From contig NZ_CANSMR010000032.1 of the NCBI RefSeq assembly GCF_947648125.1, positions 1 to 64,000 of the forward strand: a stretch of DNA of 64,000 nucleotides. Reading direction: 5' to 3'. The notes beneath the pieces were generated by a model that saw nothing but the letters and a program-made list of their open reading frames with translations, ran no database searches and was not told the origin of the DNA. The DNA comes from an uncultured Bradyrhizobium sp. GTDB lineage: Bacteria; Pseudomonadota; Alphaproteobacteria; Rhizobiales; Xanthobacteraceae. Below are positions 53,251-60,164 of the stretch, piece after piece. Position 1 is the stretch's first letter. Each line of letters starts with the position of its first letter. Made by a program: the position numbers and the translations under genes.

Positions 53251-53265
53251 TGGCACAAGGCTTGA
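53251..53265 (+). promoter_or_regulatory. Sigma-54-like promoter before nitrate transport genes
   Basis: TGGCAC-AAGGC-TTGA matches TGGCAC-N5-TTGC at all positions but the last. It is 181 bp upstream of the nrtA ATG. Nitrogen-limitation control by NtrC and RpoN would fit the genes downstream. Confidence 0.55.
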
Positions 53266-53445
53266 ATAGTCAGGTGCCGACGCCATTGAAGCCGTCCCTC
53301 GAGGCCACCCCATCGGATTTCTGACGCCGCCAGTCCGGGGCATCCCCGGTGCATGCCCTTTTGCGCCCTGCGCGCGTCGCCACCCGATGGACGGTGCTCG
53401 ACGCAAAGACGCAACACCGCAACGCAACGACGCAAAGGACGACCG

Positions 53446-54756
53446 ATGACCAAGCCCACCAACAAGCCTCCAGGCCGTGCGATCAGCCGTCGCCAGCTCC
53501 TGAAGGCAACCAGCGGTGCCGCCGCGTTGCTCGCCGCAGCCAGGCTCAATTTTCCCGCTGGTGCATTCGCGCAAGGCGCGGGTCCGGAAGTGAAGGGCGC
53601 CAAGCTCGGCTTCATCGCGCTCACCGACGCCTCGCCGCTGTTCGTCGCCAAGGAGAAGGGCATCTTCGCCAAATACGGCATGCCCGATGTCGAGGTGCAG
53701 AAGCAGGCCTCGTGGGGCACCACCCGCGACAATCTCGTGCTCGGCTCCGAGGGCAACGGCATCGACGGCGCGCATATCCTGACCCCGATGCCGTACCTGA
53801 TCTCGGCCGGCAAGGTGACGCAGAACAATCAGCCGACGCCGATGTACATCATGGCGCGGCTCAATCTGAACGGTCAGTGCATCTCGGTCGCCAAGGAATA
53901 TGCCGATCTCAAGGTCGGCGTCGACACCACGCCGTTCAAGGCGGCGCTCGAGAAGAAGAAGGCCTCCGGCAAGGCGGTGAAGGCCGCGATGACTTTCCCG
54001 GGCGGCACGCATGATCTGTGGATCCGCTACTGGCTCGCCGCCGGCGGCATCGATCCCGACAAGGACATCGAGACCATCGTGGTGCCGCCCGCGCAGATGG
54101 TGGCCAACATGAAGGTCGGCACCATGGATTGCTTCTGCGTCTGCGAGCCATGGAATCTGCAGCTGATCCATCAGGAGATCGGCTACACCGCGATCACGAC
54201 AGGTGAGCTCTGGGACAAGCATCCGGAGAAATCGTTCGGCCTGCGCGCCGCCTGGGTCGACAAGAATCCGAAGGCCGCGAAGGCGTTGCTGATGGCGGTG
54301 ATGGAAGCCCAGCAGTGGTGCGAAAAGGCTGACAACCGCGAGGAGACCGCGGCGATCTGCGCCAAGCGGCAGTGGATCAACTGCCCGGTGGAAGACATCA
54401 CCGACCGCATGAAGGGCAAGTTCGACTACGGCACCGGCCGGGTGGTCGACAACTCGCCGCAGCAGATGCGGTTCTGGAAGGACAACGCGTCCTATCCCTA
54501 TCAGAGCCACGACCTCTGGTTCCTGACCGAGGACATCCGCTGGGGCAAGTACGAGGCGGGTTTCGACACCAAGGCGCTGATCGCCAAGGTCAACCGGGAG
54601 GATCTCTGGAAGGAGGCCGCCAAGGAGCTCGGCGTGTCGGACATTCCGGCGTCGACCTCGCGCGGCAAGGAGACCTTCTTCGACGGCAAGGTGTTCGATC
54701 CCGCCGATCCCGCCGCTTACCTGAAGTCGTTGTCCATCAAGCGTGTCGACGTCTGA
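53446..54756 (+). CDS. nrtA: Nitrate-type ABC transporter substrate-binding protein
   Basis: Periplasmic receptor of the NrtA/CmpA family, 436 aa from ATG 53446. Tat signal ISRRQLLKATSG followed by a hydrophobic stretch ending AFA-Q. Family features: LGFIALTDASPLFVAKEKGIF, KYGMPDVEVQKQASWGTTRDN (split over 53673-53735), FPGGTHDLWIRYWLAAGGI, and CEPWNLQLIHQEIGYTA. The HDLWIRYWL motif is characteristic of nitrate/bicarbonate receptors. Followed by permease and ATPase. Nitrate is most likely; nitrite, cyanate or bicarbonate cannot be excluded. Confidence 0.9.
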   Translation: MTKPTNKPPGRAISRRQLLKATSGAAALLAAARLNFPAGAFAQGAGPEVKGAKLGFIALTDASPLFVAKEKGIFAKYGMPDVEVQKQASWGTTRDNLVLGSEGNGIDGAHILTPMPYLISAGKVTQNNQPTPMYIMARLNLNGQCISVAKEYADLKVGVDTTPFKAALEKKKASGKAVKAAMTFPGGTHDLWIRYWLAAGGIDPDKDIETIVVPPAQMVANMKVGTMDCFCVCEPWNLQLIHQEIGYTAITTGELWDKHPEKSFGLRAAWVDKNPKAAKALLMAVMEAQQWCEKADNREETAAICAKRQWINCPVEDITDRMKGKFDYGTGRVVDNSPQQMRFWKDNASYPYQSHDLWFLTEDIRWGKYEAGFDTKALIAKVNREDLWKEAAKELGVSDIPASTSRGKETFFDGKVFDPADPAAYLKSLSIKRVDV

Positions 54757-54816
54757 TTTTGAGTGGAGCCGCGCGCATCGCGCGGCTCTCCCTTCGACCA
54801 CGGAGATTGTCTGTCA

Positions 54817-55719
54817 ATGTCGATGCCTGCCATGAAGACCGAAGTGTCAGCGGTGGCGATCCCGCAGGCCACGGCCGCGGCGCCGGTCGTGACCATGACG
54901 CCGAAGCGCGCGCCGCGCGCCGAAACCTACGCAAAGATGGCGAAGGAGATCGCGGCGCGCGTGGTGCCGCCGCTGATCGTGATCGCCTTGCTGCTGGTGG
55001 TGTGGGAGCTGATCTGCCGGCGCGCCGGCTCCAGCCTGCCGCCGCCCTCAAAAGTGTTCAAGGACACCAGGGAGCTGATCCTCGATCCGTTCTTCGACAA
55101 TGGCGGCATCGACAAGGGCCTGTTCTGGCATCTCTCCGCCAGCCTTCAGCGCGTCGCCTACGGCTATTCGCTGGCGGCGATCGCGGGCATCGGGCTTGGC
55201 ACGCTGGTCGGCCAGTCAGTCTGGGCGATGCGCGGGCTCGATCCGCTGTTCCAGGTGCTGCGCACCATCCCGCCGCTGGCCTGGCTGCCGCTCTCGCTCG
55301 CGGCATTCCGCGACGGCCAGCCTTCGGCGATCTTCGTCATCTTCATCACCTCGGTGTGGCCGATCATCATCAACACCGCGGTCGGGATCCGCAACATTCC
55401 GCAGGACTACCGCAACGTCGCTGCCGTGGTGCAGCTCAATCCGCTGGAGTTCTTCACCAAGATCATGATCCCGGCGGCCGCCCCCTACATGTTCACCGGT
55501 CTGCGCATCGGCATCGGCCTGTCCTGGCTCGCGATCGTCGCTGCGGAAATGCTGATCGGCGGCGTTGGCATCGGCTTCTTCATCTGGGATGCGTGGAATT
55601 CCTCGCACATCAGCGAGATCATCCTGGCGCTGTTCTATGTCGGCATCATCGGCTTCGTGCTCGACCGGCTCATTGCCGGCCTCGGCAAAGTCGTGACCCG
55701 CGGCACGGCTGCGAACTGA
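54817..55719 (+). CDS. nrtB: Nitrate-type ABC transporter permease
   Basis: Inner-membrane permease, 300 aa from ATG 54817 (CGGAGA upstream); a second ATG at 54823 is possible. Hydrophilic N-terminus to about residue 42, then six membrane segments. Motifs: LSASLQRVAYGYSLAAIAGI, RTIPPLAWLPLSLAAF, FIFITSVWPIIINTAVGIRN and the EAA-like NVAAVVQLNPLEFFTKIMIP, all typical of NrtB. 60 bp after nrtA. Confidence 0.92.
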   Translation: MSMPAMKTEVSAVAIPQATAAAPVVTMTPKRAPRAETYAKMAKEIAARVVPPLIVIALLLVVWELICRRAGSSLPPPSKVFKDTRELILDPFFDNGGIDKGLFWHLSASLQRVAYGYSLAAIAGIGLGTLVGQSVWAMRGLDPLFQVLRTIPPLAWLPLSLAAFRDGQPSAIFVIFITSVWPIIINTAVGIRNIPQDYRNVAAVVQLNPLEFFTKIMIPAAAPYMFTGLRIGIGLSWLAIVAAEMLIGGVGIGFFIWDAWNSSHISEIILALFYVGIIGFVLDRLIAGLGKVVTRGTAAN

Positions 55720-55731
55720 GGAGGACAAGTC

Positions 55732-56526
55732 ATGCAGGCCTATCTGAAGCTCGATCACATCGACAAGACCTTCACCCGCGGCAGCGCCACCACGGAGGTG
55801 TTGAAGGATATCAACCTGACGATCGAGAAGGGCGAATACGTCTCGATCATCGGTCATTCCGGCTGCGGCAAGTCGACCCTGCTCAACATCGTCGCCGGCC
55901 TCACCGGCGCCACCAATGGTGGCGTGCTGCTGGAGAACCGCGAGGTCAACGCGCCGGGGCCGGATCGCGCCGTCGTGTTCCAGAACCACAGCCTGCTGCC
56001 GTGGCTGACCGTCTACGAGAACGTCAAGCTCGGCGTCGACAAGGTGTTTGCCAGGACCAAGAGCCGGGCCGAGCGCGACGCCTGGGTGATGCACAATCTC
56101 AGCCTCGTGCAGATGGCGCATGCCAAGGACAAGCGACCGAGCGAGATTTCAGGCGGCATGAAGCAGCGCGTCGGCATCGCGCGGGCGCTCGCGATGGAGC
56201 CGAAGGTGCTGCTGCTCGACGAGCCGTTCGGCGCGCTCGACGCACTGACCCGGGCGCATCTGCAGGATTCGGTGATGGCGCTGCATCAGAAGCTAGGCAA
56301 CACCATCCTGATGATCACCCACGACGTCGACGAGGCCGTGCTGCTGTCGGACCGTATCGTCATGATGACCAACGGCCCGAGCGCGCGGATCGGCGAGGTG
56401 CTCGAGGTGCCGCTGGCGCGCCCGCGCAAGCGGCTCGAGCTCGCGACCAACCCCGGCTACCTGAAGTGCCGGCAGCGCGTGCTCGAATTCCTCTATGAGC
56501 GCCACAGCTTCGTCGAGGCGGCGTAG
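55732..56526 (+). CDS. nrtD: Nitrate-type ABC transporter ATPase
   Basis: 264 aa ATPase, the short NrtD form without a receptor-like extension. Walker A GHSGCGKST, Q-loop VFQNHSLLPWLTVYENV, signature ISGGMKQRVGIARAL, Walker B VLLLDEPFGALDALTR and switch MITHDVDEAVLL. Starts 12 bp after nrtB. The family closest by motif is NrtD/CmpD. Confidence 0.92.
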   Translation: MQAYLKLDHIDKTFTRGSATTEVLKDINLTIEKGEYVSIIGHSGCGKSTLLNIVAGLTGATNGGVLLENREVNAPGPDRAVVFQNHSLLPWLTVYENVKLGVDKVFARTKSRAERDAWVMHNLSLVQMAHAKDKRPSEISGGMKQRVGIARALAMEPKVLLLDEPFGALDALTRAHLQDSVMALHQKLGNTILMITHDVDEAVLLSDRIVMMTNGPSARIGEVLEVPLARPRKRLELATNPGYLKCRQRVLEFLYERHSFVEAA

Positions 56527-56563
56527 CGCGATGAGCAGCGCCTTGCTCACGTGAGAGCTTTTT

Positions 56564-56593
56564 CTGCCTCGCCGCAATGGCGCGGCGAGGCAG
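56564..56593 (+). other. Perfect 12-bp hairpin between nrtD and globin gene
   Basis: CTGCCTCGCCGC (56564-56575) pairs with GCGGCGAGGCAG (56582-56593) around a six-base loop. No T-tract follows, so it is not a classical terminator. It ends 10 bp before the globin Shine-Dalgarno GGAGG (56604-56608) and could act in mRNA processing, partial attenuation or in modulating globin translation. Confidence 0.6.
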
Positions 56594-56613
56594 CAGCGTG
56601 CATGGAGGCACAC

Positions 56614-57039
56614 ATGACGGAAGACCAGGTCAAGCTCGTTCAGCAGACCTTCGCCGAGGTCGCACCGACCTCGGAGCAGGCAGCGGTCATCTTCTACGAC
56701 CGCCTGTTCGAGGTCGCGCCCGGCGTGAAGGCGATGTTTCCCTCTGATATGACCGAGCAGCGCAAGAAGCTGATGGGAACGCTTGCCGTCGTCGTCAATG
56801 GATTGAGCAATCTATCGTCGGTGCTTCCCGCCGCGAGCGCGCTCGCCAAGCGCCATGTCGGCTATGGCGCCACGCCCGAGCATTATCCGGTGGTCGGCGG
56901 CGCATTACTGTGGACCTTGGAGAAAGGCCTCGGCGAAGCCTGGACGCCTGACGTCGCCGCCGCATGGACTGCGGCCTACGGCACGCTGTCCGGCTACATG
57001 ATTTCCGAAGCCTATGGCAGCGCGCAGGCGGCGGAGTAG
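56614..57039 (+). CDS. Single-domain bacterial haemoglobin
   Basis: 141 aa globin of the Vitreoscilla haemoglobin/flavohaemoglobin-like class without a reductase domain. By alignment the proximal haem ligand is His90 in TPEHYPVVGGALLW; the CD region has MFPSDMTEQRKKLM. It would oxidise NO to nitrate with a partner reductase or buffer O2. It follows the nitrate ABC genes by 87 bp on the same strand. In B. japonicum a comparable globin (Bjgb) is encoded with nitrate-assimilation genes, so NO detoxification during nitrate use is the best guess. Confidence 0.9.
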   Translation: MTEDQVKLVQQTFAEVAPTSEQAAVIFYDRLFEVAPGVKAMFPSDMTEQRKKLMGTLAVVVNGLSNLSSVLPAASALAKRHVGYGATPEHYPVVGGALLWTLEKGLGEAWTPDVAAAWTAAYGTLSGYMISEAYGSAQAAE

Positions 57040-57072
57040 GTAAATGCCATAAGCGCCAGAACGGCGGTCCAG

Positions 57073-57156
57073 CGTCATTGCGAGGAGCGAAGCGACGAAG
57101 CAATCCATCTCACCACAAGCGGAGGTATGGATTGCTTCGCTTCGCTCGCAATGACG
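57073..57156. repeat. 84-bp palindromic repeat, type C copy 2
   Basis: Same length and ends as the copy at 36426-36509, differing at six positions, most of them in the loop (37, 40, 43, 51, 54, 63 of the element). Lies between the globin and SMP-30 genes, where it could end the nrt-globin transcript. Confidence 0.8.
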
Positions 57157-57238
57157 ACGTGAGCCGGTGCGGAATTCGACGACACCAGCGATCTCCTCTA
57201 TTGTCCCCCGTTCTGCAAACGGGTGCGAGCCAATAAAA

Positions 57239-58138
57239 ATGATGTTCCTGGAAACGCCGCCGAAACTGATCCCGACCGAAATCTTCTCTGCCGTTCCCGC
57301 CGAATTCCGCCGCAAGGTGGCGAGCGAATGGGCCGACGCCAACCGGCCGGGCGCGGTGACCGATTGCTTCATCGAGGGGCCGTCGTTCGATGCGTCAGGC
57401 AATCTCTACATCGTCGACATTCCGTTTGGCCGCATCTTCAGGATCGCGCCGGACAAGTCATGGACGCAGGTCGCCGAATATGACGGCTGGCCGAACGGGC
57501 TGAAGATCGATCCGATGGGCCGCATCCTGATCGCCGACTACCGCCACGGACTGATGGAGCTCGACGCCAAATCGGGCGAGGTCGTGCCGCTGCTGCGCTC
57601 GCGCAATTCGGAATCGTTCCGCGGCTGCAACGACCTGCACATCGCCTCGAACGGCGACATCTATTTCACCGATCAGGGCCAGACCGGGCTGCACGATCCG
57701 ACCGGCCGGGTCTATCGGTTGCGCGTGAGCGGTGCGCTCGACTGCCTGATCGACACCGGCATCAGCCCGAACGGGCTGGTGCTCGATCCGCACGAGGCGG
57801 TGCTGTTCGTCGCCATGACGCGCGACAATGCGGTGTGGCGCGCGCCGTTCATGAAGGACGGCAGCGTGTCCAAGGTCGGGCGCTTCTGCTCGCTGTTCGG
57901 CCCCAGCGGACCCGACGGCATGACGATGGACAGGGCCGGGCGATTGTTCGTCGCGCACGCCTCGCTCGGCCATGTCTTCGTGTTCGCGCCGAACGGCGAG
58001 TGCATCGCGCGGATCAAGTCCTGCGCCGGACCAAGCTGCACCAATGTCGCGATCGGCGGCGCCAACCGCGACCGGCTCTACATCACGGAGTCGGTGACAG
58101 GCACGGTGCTGGTCGCCGATATCAGCGGGCTCGGTTGA
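57239..58138 (+). CDS. SMP-30/gluconolactonase-like family protein
   Basis: Six-bladed beta-propeller hydrolase, 299 aa from ATG 57239 (or the adjacent ATG 57242). Metal-site acidic and Asn residues expected of the family appear in CFIEGPSFDASGNLYIVD, NGLKIDPMGRILIAD, CNDLHIASNGDIYFTDQG, SPNGLVLDPHEAVLFVA and GPDGMTMDRAGRLFVA. Related enzymes open sugar lactones or hydrolyse phosphotriesters. Weak ribosome-binding site. Ends 3 bp from the convergent amidotransferase gene. Confidence 0.9.
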   Translation: MMFLETPPKLIPTEIFSAVPAEFRRKVASEWADANRPGAVTDCFIEGPSFDASGNLYIVDIPFGRIFRIAPDKSWTQVAEYDGWPNGLKIDPMGRILIADYRHGLMELDAKSGEVVPLLRSRNSESFRGCNDLHIASNGDIYFTDQGQTGLHDPTGRVYRLRVSGALDCLIDTGISPNGLVLDPHEAVLFVAMTRDNAVWRAPFMKDGSVSKVGRFCSLFGPSGPDGMTMDRAGRLFVAHASLGHVFVFAPNGECIARIKSCAGPSCTNVAIGGANRDRLYITESVTGTVLVADISGLG

Positions 58139-58141
58139 TCC

Positions 58142-58879
58142 TCACGCACCTGCGCTGAAGTGAAGCACGCCGTCGATTGGCGCGATGGACAACAACCAGT
58201 CGCCGAACACCTGCTCGGCTTGTGTGGCGACCGGCCTCGCCAGCGCCTGCGTCGTCGCGCGCAGCTCGGGAATCGAGACTTTCGCCGCCGACAACTCGAC
58301 GGCGTGGCCGACATACCATTCCTCGAGCTGCCGCGGATCGGCCTCGAGGTGGAATTGCAGCGCGAGTGCGTTGCGGCCCCAGGCGAAGGCCTGGTTCTCG
58401 TAATTGGCGTTGGAGCCGAGCCGCACGGCGTCCTTGGGCAGGTCGAAGGTGTCGCCGTGCCAGTGCAGCACCTTGGTGTGCAGGTTGCGCAGGCAGGATG
58501 ATTTGCCTTCCGGCGTCAGGTCGATCGGGCCCCAGCCGATTTCCTTGACCTTGCCCGGGAACACTCGGCCGCCCAGCGCCTGCGCCATCAGTTGCGCGCC
58601 GAGGCAGATGCCGAGCGTCGGCAGTCCGCGGCGCAGCCGGTGTTCCAGCAGTGCAAGCTCGGTCGAGAGGAACGGATAGGTGTCCGTCTCGTAGGCCCCG
58701 ATCGGCCCGCCCAGCACGACCAGGAGGTCCGCATCGCGAATCGCGCGATCGGAGAGGTCGTCGACCGGCGCATCGCAGAACGACACGCTCCAGCCGGCAC
58801 GCTCCATGATCGGGGCCAGCAGCCCGAGGTCCTCGAACGCCACATGGCGGATGGCAATGGCGGAGCGGGGTGGTCGCAT
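58142..58879 (-). CDS. Class I glutamine amidotransferase
   Basis: 245 aa stand-alone GATase. Catalytic triad Cys92 (LGICLGAQLMA), His177 and Glu179 (LQFHLEAD), with the oxyanion GGPIGAYE loop at 57-64. This is the GMP-synthase-like/YfeJ group that lacks a synthase partner; members act as gamma-glutamyl hydrolases or amidohydrolases. A molybdate-box-like palindrome lies 20-43 bp before its ATG. Confidence 0.9.
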   Translation of the reverse strand: MRPPRSAIAIRHVAFEDLGLLAPIMERAGWSVSFCDAPVDDLSDRAIRDADLLVVLGGPIGAYETDTYPFLSTELALLEHRLRRGLPTLGICLGAQLMAQALGGRVFPGKVKEIGWGPIDLTPEGKSSCLRNLHTKVLHWHGDTFDLPKDAVRLGSNANYENQAFAWGRNALALQFHLEADPRQLEEWYVGHAVELSAAKVSIPELRATTQALARPVATQAEQVFGDWLLSIAPIDGVLHFSAGA

Positions 58880-58898
58880 CTCGAACGTCCAGTGTTTT

Positions 58899-58922
58899 CG
58901 CTATATAATATCGAATATAGCG
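58899..58922. promoter_or_regulatory. Molybdate-box-like palindrome
   Basis: CGCTATAT (58899-58906) and ATATAGCG (58915-58922) form a perfect 8-bp inverted repeat with an 8-bp AT-rich spacer. This closely resembles the ModE operator, whose half-site is CGnTATAT. It lies between the amidotransferase start and the stop of the ModE-HTH regulator, where it would overlap the amidotransferase promoter. Confidence 0.6.
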
Positions 58923-58964
58923 CGGCGGATCGCGGCGAGTCCAGCCGCCACGGCGCGTGGCTGA

Positions 58965-60050
58965 TCAGCGGTCCGAATGCATCTTCTCGAGAAAATCCTT
59001 CACGCCGCTGACGGCGCCGGTATTCGAGGCGACATAGCCCGGGAGCGCGCCCACGGCCTTGTGAAACTCGCTGCTCTTGATGATGTCGAGGACCCGCTGC
59101 ATTGGCTCGGTCTCGAGGAACGCGCGCTTGCAGACGAAGAAGTAGTCTTCCGTGAGCAGGCGGATGAAATCGAGGCCGAACTGCCGTGCGGCAGCCTCGA
59201 CGCCGAAACTCGCATCCGCCATGCCGCTTGCGACATAGGCGGCGACCGCGGCATGGGTGAACTCCATGTGCTGGGCGCCGTTGATCCGGCTTTGCGGGAT
59301 CTTGTGCAGCGTCAGCAATTGATCGAACAGCAGCCGCGTGCCGGAATCATGGTCGCGGTTGACGAAGCGGGCCTTGCGCTCGACCAGGTCCTTCAGCGAA
59401 GTGATCTTCAGCGGGTTGCCGCGCTTGACCATCAGGCCCATCTCGCGCGTGACGAAGTTGATCACGCGGTCCTCGCGCGGGTCGAGCCATTCCCGGCAGG
59501 CCTTGATGCCCCGCGCGCGCAGTTCGCCGTGTGGCAGATGCACGCCGGAGAGATCGCAGGCGCCCTGCGCCAGCGAGACCAGCGAGTTCTGGTTGCTGAC
59601 GTAGCGGAGGTCGACGCCCACGCCGCCTTTGCGATCGAGGAATTCGCGCAGCTTGGACACGGCAAAGCCGTGGCTGGCATGGACGCGGATGACCTGTGGC
59701 CGCTGCTCGAGGAACGGCTTGATCTCGGTGACCAGTTCCTGCGCGAGGTTCTCGAGCTGCAAGCCGAGCCGCGCCTGCATGCGCTCGCCGGCCCACACCA
59801 GCCTCTCGCCGAACGGTGTCAGTTTCGAGCCCTTGCCGCGCTGGGTCTCCACCAGCGGCACGCCGAAGAACTCGGACCATTGCTCGATCAGATTCCAGAC
59901 ATGGCGATAGGACAGCTGCGCATCGCTGGCGGCGCTGGTGATCTTCCCGGTCTTCCTGATCTCGTTGAGGATGCCGAGCATCACGACCGCGGTCTGCGGT
60001 GAGTTCTCTTTCCGAAAGCGCCAGACGGTCTCGATCTCGATCTGCAGCAT
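58965..60050 (-). CDS. ModE-type HTH regulator with periplasmic-binding-like domain
   Basis: One-component regulator, 361 aa from ATG 60050; a GTG at 60062 would add four residues. Residues about 20-95 match the ModE/LysR-like winged helix (GKITSAASDAQLSYRHVWNLI, QRGKGSKLTPFGERL). Residues about 118-345 resemble a molybdate/tungstate-type binding protein used as an intracellular sensor (IRVHASHGFAVSKL, HLPHGELRARGIKA, RDHDSGTRLLFDQLL, GMADASFGVEAAARQFGLDF). The TOBE domains of classical ModE are absent. Divergent from an aldehyde dehydrogenase. Ligand could be an oxyanion or an organic molecule. Confidence 0.85.
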   Translation of the reverse strand: MLQIEIETVWRFRKENSPQTAVVMLGILNEIRKTGKITSAASDAQLSYRHVWNLIEQWSEFFGVPLVETQRGKGSKLTPFGERLVWAGERMQARLGLQLENLAQELVTEIKPFLEQRPQVIRVHASHGFAVSKLREFLDRKGGVGVDLRYVSNQNSLVSLAQGACDLSGVHLPHGELRARGIKACREWLDPREDRVINFVTREMGLMVKRGNPLKITSLKDLVERKARFVNRDHDSGTRLLFDQLLTLHKIPQSRINGAQHMEFTHAAVAAYVASGMADASFGVEAAARQFGLDFIRLLTEDYFFVCKRAFLETEPMQRVLDIIKSSEFHKAVGALPGYVASNTGAVSGVKDFLEKMHSDR

Positions 60051-60063
60051 CGTGGTCACCACT

Positions 60064-60081
60064 TATGAAATTGACTTCATA
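60064..60081. promoter_or_regulatory. Palindrome in the regulator/aldehyde dehydrogenase divergent region
   Basis: TATGAA-ATTGAC-TTCATA, a perfect 6-bp inverted repeat with a 6-bp spacer, 14 bp from the regulator ATG and about 85 bp from the dehydrogenase ATG. Half-sites differ from the molybdate-box-like site at 58899. A likely binding site for autoregulation. Confidence 0.5.
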
Positions 60082-60164
60082 TCCTGGCATACCAATAGGC
60101 ACAAGATATCATATTTACTGCGGATCAAAGCCTCCTACGTTGAGTCACAACACCAGGAGGAAAT

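Larger units (their letters stand above)
53101..53445. other. 345-bp upstream region of the nitrate transport operon
   Basis: No gene. From left to right it holds an AT-rich palindrome (53218-53239), a sigma-54-like promoter (53251-53265), a leader with a 6-bp CCGGGG/CCCCGG hairpin and a short T-run (53335-53361), and the microrepeat GACGCAAAG (53400-53408 and 53429-53437) just before the nrtA start. The leader of about 170 bases leaves room for antitermination control, which nitrate genes often use. Confidence 0.55.

Noticed and set aside
53335-53361. Intrinsic terminator or ANTAR antitermination leader before nrtA
   Set aside because: Only a 6-bp stem and a four-T run; paired hexaloop hairpins required for NasT-type control could not be drawn convincingly, so it is only mentioned in the region entry.
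60085-60100. Possible sigma-54 promoter TGGCAT...GGC before the aldehyde dehydrogenase
   Set aside because: The -12 element lacks the GC at the required distance from the GG.
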